Below are positions 24,221-32,446 of a stretch of 64,000 nucleotides of DNA, piece after piece (the stretch's first letter is position 1; the number at the start of each line of letters is the position of its first letter). Origin of the DNA: Bradyrhizobium lablabi (GTDB lineage: Bacteria; Pseudomonadota; Alphaproteobacteria; Rhizobiales; Xanthobacteraceae); contig NZ_LT670844.1 in assembly GCF_900141755.1 (NCBI RefSeq), positions 2,790,001 through 2,854,000 of the forward strand, in the 5' to 3' direction. Both the position numbers and the translations under genes were made by a program. The notes under the pieces were generated by a model. That model made no database searches and was not told where the DNA came from. It saw nothing but the letters and a program-made list of their open reading frames with translations.

Positions 24221-24627
24221 GCAGCAAGATTTTTCGCGCGCGACATGCCATGGGACGTACGGTGCGCGGGTCCGCACTGGTTGCCAGTGACGGCTTTTCA
24301 GCTCGCTATGACCTGGACCGCGTCAACGGCATCTTCTGTCGTCCTTCGCACAAACTGGCCGGCCAATCCTATGTCGGCAAGATATTGGTGCTGGATACCG
24401 CCAAAGGCGGCGTAGCCACGGCATGGATGCTGCACGAGATGAAATCGCGGGGGATTGTGCCGCTGGCGCTGGTGTTCAATTCCGTGAACCCAATTCTCGC
24501 TCAAGGTGCCGCGCTGGGCGATGTCCCGATGCTCGCCGGGTTCGACGAAGACATAACCACGGCAATTCTCAATGGCGCTGAGGTAGAAGTTAACCCGCAG
24601 ATGGGCGTGCTCACGGTGGTAGGTTAG
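24217..24627 (+). CDS. Aconitase X swivel (small) subunit, DUF126
   Basis: A 136-residue partner of the preceding large subunit. FCRPSHKLAGQSYVGKILVLDTAKGGVATAWMLHEMKSRGIVPLALVFNSVNPILAQGAALGDVPMLAGFD (read in parts) is the DUF126 pattern, with the conserved Ser of the GxGS-like loop replaced by GGVATAW. In aconitases this domain closes over the active site. ATG 24217 overlaps the large-subunit stop, giving 1:1 coupled translation. Last gene of the three-gene operon, converging with glpD 9 bases away. Confidence 0.87.
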   Translation: MSSKIFRARHAMGRTVRGSALVASDGFSARYDLDRVNGIFCRPSHKLAGQSYVGKILVLDTAKGGVATAWMLHEMKSRGIVPLALVFNSVNPILAQGAALGDVPMLAGFDEDITTAILNGAEVEVNPQMGVLTVVG

Positions 24628-24636
24628 CGAGCCGCG

Positions 24637-26103
24637 TCATCCGGGCGCCGCACCCGCCATGAACTTCGCCAGCGCGTCGCGATCCGCCGGCGGCATGGTC
24701 AGGCCGAGTTTCGAGCGGCGCCACAAGATATCGTCGGGAAAGCGTGCCCACTCCTTTGCCATGAGATAGCGCACCTCGGCGCCCGTGAGCTCCGGCCCGA
24801 AGGCTGAGCCGAGATCGGCGCGACCTTTGGCGTCACCAAGGATCGCCTCAAGCCGCGTGCCGTAGGCAGCGACCAGGCGCTGCGCCTCCGGCTCGGACAG
24901 AAACCGCCAGCGCTCGCGCGCGCGTTCGACCTCGATCTCGAAGCGGTCCCACGCAAAATCACCGCCCGGCAAAGGCTTGGTCGCGGTCCAGCGCGGCGAC
25001 ATCGGATAGAACGGCGTCAGCTCCGAGACCGCCCGCTCGGCGCGCCACCGCGAGGTAGTGACATCGCCGCCAAAAATCGTCAGCAGTGGCGCCTTGCGGC
25101 GGCGGGTGTCGAACATCATGGTACCGTCGCGCGCGGCGCGCCGCGGGTTCGTCACCAAATTGGCGCCCGAGAACGTCCTGATCACGTCGGATGCGTCGAT
25201 GCGTTCGCGAAAATAGCGGTTGGCGGCGTCGCAGAGGTAGGCGACATCGCCTGCGGCGATCGCCACCACGGCGGGATCGCCCTTGAAGGCGTGCCCGACG
25301 CTGCCGATCAGCGTGAAGTCGCGCTCAAAGGGGCAGGCGTAAATCAGCCGCCGGTCGGCATTCTGGAAAACATAGACGTTGTCGGTGTCGAACAGGCGCC
25401 TGACGACGATCTGGCTGATCTGCCCCGTGCCCGCTTTCCACGGCGACATGCGCAGGACGGTTTCCGCGACAAAGGAAGTCCAGGCGCCGCTGGCGTTGGC
25501 GAGCGCCCTTGCCGTGATCACCTGGCGGTGGCCGCGATCGATCGCGGCGAGCCGCCAGATCTCGGTGCGGTCGGCGCGCACGCAGCGCGCGCCGGTACGG
25601 ATGATAGCACCCCGCTCCGCGGCGTCGACAGCGTTGGCGATCACCAGCCGGGAATCGTCGACCACGCAATCGGAATATTCGAACGCCGTGCCAAACGGCC
25701 GCTTCAGCGCATTGCCGACCGGATGGTGGGTGACGTCGACGGTCGCCGACGGCGGCAGGCCGCGCGCGGCCAACCGGTCGTAGAGCAAGAGCCCCGCGCG
25801 TAAAAGCCATGGCGGACGCTCGTCGGCATGCGCGGGGATGACAAAGCGCATCGGACGCACCAGATGCGGTGCGATCTTGAGCCAGATTTCGCGCTCGGCC
25901 AGCGCCGCGCGCACGCGCCGAAAGCGCCAGCGCTCCAGCACGGCGAGATCGCCATGGATCATTCGCGAGGTCGCCTGGGAAGCGGCGCCGCCGAGGTCGC
26001 CCTGCTCCAACAGGATCACCCGCAGGCCGCGTCCGGCGGCGTCGCGCGCAACGCTGACCCCGTTCAACCCCCCGCCGATGATCGCAAGATCGTAGTCCGC
26101 CAT
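24637..26103 (-). CDS. glpD: Glycerol-3-phosphate dehydrogenase (FAD-dependent)
   Basis: A 488-residue membrane-associated flavoenzyme oxidising sn-glycerol 3-phosphate to dihydroxyacetone phosphate and passing electrons to quinone. The FAD-binding motif YDLAIIGGGLNGVSVARDAAGRGLRVILLEQGDLG is at the start. SQATSRMIHGDLAVLE follows (usually ...SRSSKLIHGGLRYLE, so somewhat divergent), then YSDCVVDDSRLVIANAVDAAERGA. The C-terminal domain includes GGDVTTSRWRAERAVSEL and YLMAKEWARFPDDILWRRSKLGL, the GlpD cap. No other glp genes are adjacent. It ends opposite the aconitase X operon. Confidence 0.88.
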   Translation of the reverse strand: MADYDLAIIGGGLNGVSVARDAAGRGLRVILLEQGDLGGAASQATSRMIHGDLAVLERWRFRRVRAALAEREIWLKIAPHLVRPMRFVIPAHADERPPWLLRAGLLLYDRLAARGLPPSATVDVTHHPVGNALKRPFGTAFEYSDCVVDDSRLVIANAVDAAERGAIIRTGARCVRADRTEIWRLAAIDRGHRQVITARALANASGAWTSFVAETVLRMSPWKAGTGQISQIVVRRLFDTDNVYVFQNADRRLIYACPFERDFTLIGSVGHAFKGDPAVVAIAAGDVAYLCDAANRYFRERIDASDVIRTFSGANLVTNPRRAARDGTMMFDTRRRKAPLLTIFGGDVTTSRWRAERAVSELTPFYPMSPRWTATKPLPGGDFAWDRFEIEVERARERWRFLSEPEAQRLVAAYGTRLEAILGDAKGRADLGSAFGPELTGAEVRYLMAKEWARFPDDILWRRSKLGLTMPPADRDALAKFMAGAAPG

Positions 26104-26115
26104 GCGCCAGACTTA

Positions 26116-26164
26116 GAGCATGATCGGGAAAAGTGGAAACCGGTTTTCCGAAAAGATCATGCTC
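26116..26164. repeat. Palindromic repeat, GAGCATGATC...GATCATGCTC
   Basis: Perfect ten-base ends (GAGCATGATC and GATCATGCTC) around GGAAAAGTGGAAACCGGTTTTCC. A degenerate relative lies at 32370-32446. It sits in the 89-base gap between glpD and the GGDEF-EAL gene and could act as a processing or termination hairpin. Elements of this type are widespread in rhizobial genomes (from memory). Confidence 0.75.
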
Positions 26165-26192
26165 AAACAAAAGATAGCGACTGAATCAGTCG

Positions 26193-28886
26193 CTAGCCGG
26201 TCTTGCGCGCGGGCTCGATGGCGTTGCCGCTGTTGCGGCCGACCAGCGCGGCGTATTGCCCGATCGGCAGGGGTTTGCCGAGGAAATAGCCCTGCACCGA
26301 GTCGCAGCCCTCGTCGGCGAGGAAGCCGAGCTGCTCCTGGGTCTCCACGCCCTCGGCGACGATCGACATCTCCAGACCATGGCCGAGGCCGATGACGGCG
26401 CGGATGATCGCCGCCGATTGCGGATTGTGTCCGAGATTGATGACGAAAGCGCGGTCGATCTTGATCTTGTCGAACGGAAACGCCTGCAGATAGCTCAGGG
26501 AGGAATAGCCAGATCCGAAATCGTCCATCGAAACCCGCACGCCGAGCGCTTTGAGCCGCCGCAACAGCGCCAGGCCGCGATCGAAATCCTCGATCAGCAC
26601 GCCCTCGGTGATTTCGAGCTCGAGACGGCCCGGCGACAGCCCGGTTTCGAGCAGGATGGAATGCACAACGCCGACAACGTCGCCGTGCATGAACTGCGCC
26701 GGCGACAAATTGACCGCGATCTGCAGCGGCATCGGCCAGGAGGCGGCCTCGCGGCAGGCCTCGCGCAGGATCCATTCGCCCATCTCGACGATCAGGCCGC
26801 TTTCTTCCGCGAGCGGGATGAAATCAGAGGGCGGGACGAAGCCGCGAACCGGATGCAGCCAGCGCGCCAGCGCCTCGAAGCCGATGACCTCGCTGGAGGC
26901 AACCGTCTGCCGCGCCATCGCCTGCGGCTGGTAATGCAGCGACAGCTCGCCGTTCTTGATCGCGAGCGACAGATCCTGGTGCAGCACCCGGCGATCCCTG
27001 ATCTGCTGGTCCATCTCGGGTTCATAGATGCTGATCGTGCCGCGCGATTTCGCCTTGGCGCGGAACAATGCCGCGCCGGCATTGGCCAGCAGCGAAGCGG
27101 CATCCAACCCGTTGTGGGGGAATATCGAAATGCCGGTGGTGACGCCGGTGCGGACCGATTTGCCGTCGATCAGGAACTCCTTCGCCAGGGTTTCGGCGAG
27201 CTGTTCGGCCAGCAGCATCCCGGCGACCGGTTGCTTGCCGTCGATGATCAATCCGAACTCGTCACCGGAGAGGCGCGCCACCACGCCGCCGCGCGCCGAG
27301 GTTTGGAGGCGGCGCGCCACTTCGATCAACAGCTTGTCGCCGGTCGCATGGCCGAACACGTCGTTGATTTCCTTCAGCCCGTCGAGGTCGAGCGACAGCA
27401 CCGCGAATTCCTCGCCGGTGCCGTCGCAAGCCTCGATCATCTGCGCGAGCGCCTGCAGGAACGCCGCGCGGTTCGGCAGATCGGTCAGGCCGTCATGATA
27501 GGCCATGTGGGCCATGCGCGATTCGGTCTGGCGGCGGTCGGTGACGTCCTCGTGGGTCTTGATCAGATATTTCGGCGCGCCGGTGTCGTCGAGCACCGTC
27601 ATGCGGCGGGTCAGGAACAGCCGCAAGCCGTCCTTGGTGCTGATCGGGTGTTCTTCGGTGAGCAGGCCGCGTTTCTTGATCGCGGCCTCGTCGCGCGCGA
27701 TGATCAGCTTGGCTTCGCGCGGATTGAAGATATCGGCGGCGGTCAAGCCGGTGGCGTCCTCGCGGCGGCGGTTGAGGATCGCCTCGGCGCTGCGATTGGC
27801 GAGCAGGTATTTGCCGTCGCTGACGCGCTCGACGATCAGCGAGACCGGAATGTTGTCGACCACCAGTTCGAGGAACTTCTTGGTGTTCTCGAGCTCCTGC
27901 GACAGCGATTTGCGATCGGTGACGTCGTCGAACAGCGCGATCAGGAATTCCGGCTGGTTCTTTTCGTTGCGCGCGATGACGCGGTGGCTTGAGATGACGC
28001 GCTTCTGCGAGCCGCGCTCGACCACGATTTCATTGCGGAAATGACCGTCGGCCGAATCCAGCGCCGCCCGGTCCGCCGCTTCGATGCCGGCGGTGGTGTC
28101 GGGACGGAAAATCTCGTCGGCGCGCTTGCCGACGATGTGATCGCGGGAAAAGCGCGAGAAGCGTTCGAAGGCGCGGTTGGCAAAAATGTAGCGGCCGTCC
28201 TCGATGTTCTTGGCGGCGACGCATACCGGCACGTTGTCGAGCATCGATTCCAGGAACTGCTTGGTGGTCGCCAATTGCCTGGAAAGCGTGCGCTGTTCGG
28301 TGCAGTCCTCATGGGTTGCCACCGAACCGCCGTTCGGCAACGCAAAATATCTGGCCAGCACCGATCGCCCGTTGGGCAATTCGGTGACGAAGCCTTCCGG
28401 GCGTTCGGAGTATTTGTAGAAATCCTCGACGCTGATATCGAGCCAGCCGCGCTTGCGGCGCAGCTCCAAAAGTTCCGGCCCGGTCATGTCCTTGGTCAGA
28501 TCCGAGCGCACCAGGCCGTAGAGCTCGAGATAGCGATCGTTGCAGAGCACGATCCGCATCTGCGGATCGGTCATCAGCACGCCCTGGCTGAGGTGGTTCA
28601 GGGCGGAGGAGACATAGCCATTTCTGCGCAATTGCGAACGCCTGGCCCGGCGCAATGTCGAATGGATCCACAATGCGCTCGCGGCAATGAAGGAGCAGAC
28701 GACGATGCCGCCGATCAGCATTTCCCAAACCATATTGGGATCGGCCGAGCCGACATAGCTCGCCGGCGCGAATCGATCCGACAACGCCGAAGCGGTTCCG
28801 AACGGCACAATGGTGGCGGCCAGGCAAACGAGAGCCTGCGCAGGAATCGAGTTCTTGCCGCCTGCCTGCCAGTCCTTGTCAGCCAT
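26193..28886 (-). CDS. Membrane PAS-GGDEF-EAL cyclic-di-GMP protein
   Basis: An 897-residue signalling protein. Two membrane helices (about residues 15-35 and 54-74) precede three PAS domains (about 93-200, 208-330 and 338-455), a GGDEF domain (about 456-620) and an EAL domain (about 635-885). The GGDEF site reads SGDEF (540-544), a one-residue change that may lower or abolish cyclase activity. The EAL domain keeps EAL (671-673) and DDFGSGYSSLSYL, so phosphodiesterase activity is plausible. It probably senses redox, ligand or light signals through PAS and lowers or adjusts cyclic-di-GMP, affecting motility and surface growth. It follows glpD at a distance and is likely a single gene. Confidence 0.88.
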   Translation of the reverse strand: MADKDWQAGGKNSIPAQALVCLAATIVPFGTASALSDRFAPASYVGSADPNMVWEMLIGGIVVCSFIAASALWIHSTLRRARRSQLRRNGYVSSALNHLSQGVLMTDPQMRIVLCNDRYLELYGLVRSDLTKDMTGPELLELRRKRGWLDISVEDFYKYSERPEGFVTELPNGRSVLARYFALPNGGSVATHEDCTEQRTLSRQLATTKQFLESMLDNVPVCVAAKNIEDGRYIFANRAFERFSRFSRDHIVGKRADEIFRPDTTAGIEAADRAALDSADGHFRNEIVVERGSQKRVISSHRVIARNEKNQPEFLIALFDDVTDRKSLSQELENTKKFLELVVDNIPVSLIVERVSDGKYLLANRSAEAILNRRREDATGLTAADIFNPREAKLIIARDEAAIKKRGLLTEEHPISTKDGLRLFLTRRMTVLDDTGAPKYLIKTHEDVTDRRQTESRMAHMAYHDGLTDLPNRAAFLQALAQMIEACDGTGEEFAVLSLDLDGLKEINDVFGHATGDKLLIEVARRLQTSARGGVVARLSGDEFGLIIDGKQPVAGMLLAEQLAETLAKEFLIDGKSVRTGVTTGISIFPHNGLDAASLLANAGAALFRAKAKSRGTISIYEPEMDQQIRDRRVLHQDLSLAIKNGELSLHYQPQAMARQTVASSEVIGFEALARWLHPVRGFVPPSDFIPLAEESGLIVEMGEWILREACREAASWPMPLQIAVNLSPAQFMHGDVVGVVHSILLETGLSPGRLELEITEGVLIEDFDRGLALLRRLKALGVRVSMDDFGSGYSSLSYLQAFPFDKIKIDRAFVINLGHNPQSAAIIRAVIGLGHGLEMSIVAEGVETQEQLGFLADEGCDSVQGYFLGKPLPIGQYAALVGRNSGNAIEPARKTG

Positions 28887-29152
28887 CAGTCACCCGCGGA
28901 TTTCAACGCGGAGTGTCTGGCTTGACGGGTTTGGATCGGGTAAACGCGTACCCCTACAACCCGAAAATGCGAGTTAAATTACGGCAATTGGCCTGACATG
29001 ATTAATGATTCACTAACATAAGTCCCGCGCGAAGGCGTTCCGAAGCGAATCCAACGGGTTGTTGCGATCATGCATGCGATTGACCCCCGACCTTTGCGGC
29101 CTTAACGAGACGTCGAACAAGGCGGCAATCCCAGGATCCGAAGCACCAGCGA

Positions 29153-30256
29153 ATGGAACGAGTTGACTGCGTCGTCATCGGGGCGGGGGTGATCGGTCTG
29201 GCGGTCGCGCGGCGGCTGGCGCAGGCCGGCCGCGAGGTAATCGTACTGGAGGCGGCCGAGGGCATCGGCACCGTCACCTCGTCGCGCAACTCCGAGGTGA
29301 TCCACGCCGGTATCTATTATCCGGCCGGCAGCCTGATGGCGCGGATGTGCGTCAGTGGCAGGCATGCGCTCTATGCATATTGCAGGGAGCACGGCATTCC
29401 GCATCGCAATTGCGGCAAGCTGATCGTGGCGACGACACCGAAGGAGACGGCGAAACTGGCCTCGATCCGGGCTCACGCCGAAGCCAATGGCGTCGACGAT
29501 CTCAAAACCCTCTCCGGCGATGACGCGCGGGCCATGGAACCCGCGCTTAGCTGCGACGCCGCCCTGCTCTCGCCTTCCACCGGCATCATCGACAGCCATG
29601 CGTTCATGCTGGCGCTGCGTGGCGAGGCCGAAGATTCCGGCGCGGCGCTCGCCTTTCACACCCCCCTGCTGCATGCGAGGGCGAGCGGCGAGCGCATCGA
29701 ACTCGACGCCGGCGGCGACGCACCGATGAGCCTCGAATGCAGGCTTTTGGTCAATGCCGCGGGGCTCGCAGCCTCGGCGGTCGCGCGCGCCATCGAGGGC
29801 ATGCCGATAGACCTGATCCCGCCCGCTTATCTCGCCAAGGGAAACTATTTCAGCTGCAGCGCGCGGGCGCCCTTTTCGCACCTGATCTATCCGGTGCCCG
29901 AACCCGGCGGGTTAGGGGTGCACCTCACCCTCGATATGGCCGGACAGGCCCGGTTCGGCCCCGACGTGGAATGGGTTGAGAGCATCGACTACGCCGTCGA
30001 TCCCTTGCGGGCGGAAAGATTTTATCCGGCGATCCGGCGCTACTGGCCGACACTTCCCGACGGCGCGCTGATGCCGAGCTATTCGGGAATCCGGCCGAAG
30101 ATCGTGCCGCCGGCGGTGGCGGTGCAGGATTTCCTGATCCAGGGGCCCAGACATCACGGTGTCGAAGGGCTGATCAATCTGTTCGGAATCGAATCGCCGG
30201 GGCTGACGTCCTCGCTGGCGATCGCCGATTACGTTGGCGAACTTGCGGGCCCATGA
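29153..30256 (+). CDS. FAD-dependent oxidoreductase, L-2-hydroxyglutarate oxidase-like
   Basis: A 367-residue flavoprotein of the DAO family. The dinucleotide motif [20 protein letters not shown] starts at residue 7. [32 protein letters not shown] is characteristic of LhgO/L2HGDH, and the C-terminal [33 protein letters not shown] matches the same group. Such enzymes oxidise L-2-hydroxyglutarate to 2-oxoglutarate as metabolite repair; other 2-hydroxy acids are possible. The gene stands alone, about 265 bases from the divergent GGDEF-EAL gene; that gap shows nothing beyond presumed promoters. A GC-rich hairpin follows at 30269. Confidence 0.8.
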   Translation: MERVDCVVIGAGVIGLAVARRLAQAGREVIVLEAAEGIGTVTSSRNSEVIHAGIYYPAGSLMARMCVSGRHALYAYCREHGIPHRNCGKLIVATTPKETAKLASIRAHAEANGVDDLKTLSGDDARAMEPALSCDAALLSPSTGIIDSHAFMLALRGEAEDSGAALAFHTPLLHARASGERIELDAGGDAPMSLECRLLVNAAGLAASAVARAIEGMPIDLIPPAYLAKGNYFSCSARAPFSHLIYPVPEPGGLGVHLTLDMAGQARFGPDVEWVESIDYAVDPLRAERFYPAIRRYWPTLPDGALMPSYSGIRPKIVPPAVAVQDFLIQGPRHHGVEGLINLFGIESPGLTSSLAIADYVGELAGP

Positions 30257-30268
30257 ACACAACCACCC

Positions 30269-30284
30269 CGAGGCGCGAGCCTCG
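30269..30284 (+). terminator. Possible terminator hairpin after the LhgO-like gene
   Basis: CGAGGC-GCGA-GCCTCG: a six-pair stem with a GNRA-type tetraloop, 13 bases after the stop. AACC before and GGTT after extend the pairing. No T-tract follows, so intrinsic termination is uncertain. Confidence 0.45.
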
Positions 30285-30397
30285 AGGTTGGTCAATGCGG
30301 CCTATCATTCGCGGCGTGCAAGCGCACACAGCTCAAGGATGAACGCAGTTGCATTCATCCCGGCATGATGGCGATGTCTGTGAAACCTGAAGCGAAA

Positions 30398-30583
30398 CTA
30401 GTGCACTGTTTCCAAGGCGGTATGCTTCAACCGCTCGATCGCGTCCTTAACCATTAATTTCCGGCGCTTTAACTCAACAATTTGCAGGTCGTCTGTTGAA
30501 AGGTGCACGAGAGCTTCGTGCAATTCGTTTTCTAGAACCTTGTGTTTCCGTTCCAGTTCAACGAGATGCGCCTGAATTGCCAT
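30398..30583 (-). CDS. YdcH/DUF465 family small protein
   Basis: A 61-residue, fully helical, charged protein (MAIQAHLVELERKHKVLENELHEAL...DLQIVELKRRKLMVKDAIERLKH). The pattern of a first helix, a short D-D-L-Q turn and L-K-R-R-K-L-x-x-K-D-x-I is the DUF465 (YdcH) signature. The function of the family is unknown; it probably forms a coiled-coil dimer in the cytoplasm. A second member lies 240 bases away on the other strand, transcribed divergently. A good AGGAGG-like site precedes the ATG (antisense of CCTCCT near 30590). Confidence 0.8.
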   Translation of the reverse strand: MAIQAHLVELERKHKVLENELHEALVHLSTDDLQIVELKRRKLMVKDAIERLKHTALETVH

Positions 30584-30824
30584 TCGAAACCTCCTCGGTT
30601 GGATGAGACTTCAGATTTGGTCCGGACGCCCGAGTTTACACGAACCCCCAAAACTGTCGATGGGTATCGAAAAGCGCACCCTCATATTTCCACGGCCTTC
30701 TGTAACGAATCGTGAGTACGGAACCGGTGCCTGCTTGCACAGTCCGCTGGCAGGGACGATATTCGTAACAGCGGCTTTTCGTACCCTTTCGCAATCTCAT
30801 CGCGTTTTTCAGCTAACGTACACC

Positions 30825-31031
30825 ATGACCAACGAAGATGAGCGCGAACTCGAAAACGAGCTCGCACGGCTGCAGCAGGAGCACCGCGATCTCGACGCGG
30901 CGATCGATGCGCTGCATCAATCGCCGGCGCCGGATTTGTTGCGGCTGCAACGGCTGAAAAAACGCAAGCTGCAGCTGCGCGACCGCATTGCTTTCATCGA
31001 AGACCAGATCACGCCGGATATCATCGCGTAG
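30825..31031 (+). CDS. YdcH/DUF465 family small protein, second copy
   Basis: A 68-residue protein with the same two-helix layout as the neighbour at 30398 (MTNEDERELENELARLQQEHRDLDAAID...LLRLQRLKKRKLQLRDRIAFIEDQI). The RLQRLKKRKLQLRDRI segment is the DUF465 hallmark. More acidic at the N-terminus than the other copy. ATG 30825 is chosen because it matches the family length; the frame is open further upstream without supporting features. The two divergent copies share a 240-base intergenic region. Confidence 0.75.
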   Translation: MTNEDERELENELARLQQEHRDLDAAIDALHQSPAPDLLRLQRLKKRKLQLRDRIAFIEDQITPDIIA

Positions 31032-31040
31032 TTTTAGTCT

Positions 31041-31122
31041 CGTCATTCCGGGATGGTCCGAAGGACCAGACCCGGAATCTCGAGATTCCGGGTTCGCACT
31101 TACGTGCGCCCCGGAATGACAG
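31041..31122. repeat. Palindromic repeat, CGTCATTCCGGG family (copy 1)
   Basis: CGTCATTCCGGG at the left and CCCCGGAATGACAG at the right, with GGTCCGAAGGACC and CGGAATCTCGAGATTCCGGG hairpins inside. It lies between the convergent YdcH and response-regulator genes. Relatives are at 42504-42638 and 57978-58079. Confidence 0.85.
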
Positions 31123-31130
31123 TTTAAGAT

Positions 31131-31511
31131 TCACGCGTCGCCCGTCAATTCGCGCAGCAGACCTGCAAGCTCCATCGAACCGTAGGGCTTCTGCAGAAAC
31201 CGGCCGCCCTCGGGCAGATCGGTTTCCCTTAAATCGGACTGGCCGGAAGTTGCGACAATCTTGATCGGAGGCCAGCGGCCCCTGACGGCGCGGGCGAGCC
31301 TCAACCCGTCCATCGAGCCTGGCATCTGGATATCGGTGAACACCACGGTGATGTCGCGGCGGGCTTCCAGAATGTCGATGGCCTCGTCGGCATTGGCCGC
31401 TTGGACCACCTCGAAGCCGGCGGCGGTGATCATGTCGGCCGCGTGCATTCGCAATAGAAATTCGTCCTCGACAATCAGCACCACGGGTCTTTTGGACCGA
31501 ACAAGACCCAT
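31131..31511 (-). CDS. CheY-like single-domain response regulator
   Basis: A 126-residue receiver domain without an output domain. The acidic pocket is ED (residues 15-16), the phosphorylated Asp is D60 in VVFTDIQMPGSMDG, the switch Thr/Ser lies in IVATSGQ (about 88-90) and the conserved Lys is K108 in FLQKPY. The GSMDGL insertion is typical of rhizobial single-domain receivers that work with HWE/HisKA2-type kinases. No kinase is encoded nearby, so its partner is unknown. The 234 bases upstream to 31745 hold promoters, including a LexA-type box near the far end. Confidence 0.85.
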   Translation of the reverse strand: MGLVRSKRPVVLIVEDEFLLRMHAADMITAAGFEVVQAANADEAIDILEARRDITVVFTDIQMPGSMDGLRLARAVRGRWPPIKIVATSGQSDLRETDLPEGGRFLQKPYGSMELAGLLRELTGDA

Positions 31512-31689
31512 GCGCCGTACTCCCTACGAATACCCATCAAGCGCCTGATGTCGTTTTCGTTCCCGCCCGGACTTTCGGACGGAGCTGGCTGGATCTATGC
31601 GACCGGCATTGAGCCCCACGGTCAGGAGATCGACAGATCGGCCGTGGATGCGCGGGTTAGACCACTTGACTCTCCCCTTGACTCTCTGA

Positions 31690-31704
31690 GAACAAAATAG
31701 GAAC
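31690..31704 (+). promoter_or_regulatory. LexA-type SOS box GAAC-N7-GAAC
   Basis: GAACAAAATAGGAAC fits the alphaproteobacterial LexA operator (GAAC, seven bases, GAAC; equivalently GTTC-N7-GTTC) exactly. It lies 41 bases upstream of the ATG at 31746 and just after two copies of TTGACT (31666, 31678) that could serve as a -35 element, so bound LexA would cover the promoter. Confidence 0.5.
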
Positions 31705-31745
31705 ATCGGCGCGTTCTCGCCGCCAGCCCTCTCGGGAGTTTTATC

Positions 31746-31952
31746 ATGTCCGAACCCGTCTCGACCGCCGACCGTCATCATTACGAACAGGCCTGCGACC
31801 AGGCGATTGCGATGTGCGACGGCAACCTGCGCAGCACCATCAAGGCGCTGATCATGGCGAACGAATATCTGGAAAACGAAGTTCACGAATTGCAGGCCGC
31901 GATTTCGTGCGGCTGCGCGCCCGTCGGATTAGCCAAGAGCGATGCCGCCTGA
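31746..31952 (+). CDS. Small protein of unknown function behind a putative SOS box
   Basis: A 68-residue, mildly acidic, soluble protein (MSEPVSTADRHHYEQACDQAIAMCDGNLRSTIKALIMANEYLENEVHELQAAISCGCAPVGLAKSDAA). The centre is predicted helical and the end holds a C-G-C pair plus a further Cys near residue 24. GGGAG stands ten bases before the ATG. I recognise no characterised family, though similar short proteins seem common in Bradyrhizobium (from memory). The LexA-type box upstream suggests induction by DNA damage. Tandem repeats and another small gene follow immediately. Confidence 0.65.
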   Translation: MSEPVSTADRHHYEQACDQAIAMCDGNLRSTIKALIMANEYLENEVHELQAAISCGCAPVGLAKSDAA

Positions 31953-31958
31953 TCATTC

Positions 31959-32067
31959 TGGAGCCAAGACCTGGAGTCAAAGACCTGGAGTCAAAGACCT
32001 GGAGTCAAAGACCTGGAGCCAAGACCTGGAGTCAAAGACCTGGAGTCAAAGACCTGGAGCCAAGACC
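31959..32067 (+). repeat. Eight tandem 13/14-base repeats, each with a GGAG core, ending at an ATG
   Basis: Units read TGGAGTCAAAGACC (14 bases) or TGGAGCCAAGACC (13 bases) in the order 13, 14, 14, 14, 13, 14, 14, 13, with no interruption. The last unit ends directly at the ATG of the 83-residue gene, placing its GGAG at normal ribosome-site distance. Every unit contains the same Shine-Dalgarno-like core. Copy number could vary by slippage. The array is too short and lacks the unique spacers needed for CRISPR. Confidence 0.85.
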
Positions 32068-32319
32068 ATGGCCGATGTCACCTATTACGTCGCGCTGCCG
32101 TTCCTGCAGGACGAGACCGGCTCGCCGGTCGCGGGCGCGGCCGAAGAATGCCAGAGTTCGACCGCCGCATTGCGCCGCGCGGAGATCTTGTCGCGGGCCG
32201 CCGGCAGCATCGGCGCGGTCGCCTTCAGCCGCACCGGCGATCCCATGATCGGCGAATTCGGCGACGCGCAACTGCTCCGGAAATTCGGCAATGTGCCGGA
32301 CGATCTGAGCGGGTTGTAG
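32068..32319 (+). CDS. Small protein of unknown function behind tandem ribosome-site repeats
   Basis: An 83-residue protein (MADVTYYVALPFLQDETG...). It is compact and soluble, with a helix around SSTAALRRAEILSRAAGS and a strand pattern IGAVAFSRTGDPMIGEFGDAQLLRKFGNVPDDL. It resembles short alphaproteobacterial hypothetical proteins with a V-A-F-S-R-x-G-D-P motif. The ATG at 32068 is set by the GGAG in the last tandem unit. An open frame running back through the repeats to 31942 is not used here, because 13- and 14-base units would make the peptide change with copy number. It may be co-transcribed with the 68-residue gene. Confidence 0.65.
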   Translation: MADVTYYVALPFLQDETGSPVAGAAEECQSSTAALRRAEILSRAAGSIGAVAFSRTGDPMIGEFGDAQLLRKFGNVPDDLSGL

Positions 32320-32369
32320 AGCGCGATGACTTTTCTTCGAATCGTCATCCCGCTCTATCTTTTTTGTTT

Positions 32370-32446
32370 GAGCAGATCTCCGCGCAAACGCTTCGCGTTT
32401 GTCGCGAGGGAAAACCGGTACCCACTTTTCCGGTTCATGCTCTAGA
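32370..32446. repeat. Degenerate GAGCA...GTTCATGCTC palindromic repeat
   Basis: GAGCAGATC at 32370 and CCGGTTCATGCTC at the right end, with GCAAACGCTTCGCGTTTG as an internal hairpin and AAACCGGTACCCACTTTTCC. It is related in reverse to the element at 26116-26164. It lies between convergent genes and is preceded by CTATCTTTTTTG, which could aid termination. Confidence 0.6.

Noticed and set aside
31959..32067. CRISPR array
   Set aside because: Units abut each other with no unique spacers and are only 13-14 bases long; no cas genes.
31942..32319. Longer form of the 83-residue gene reading through the tandem repeats
   Set aside because: The repeat peptide would depend on copy number and the stretch overlaps the preceding gene. 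ATG 32068 has its own ribosome site.
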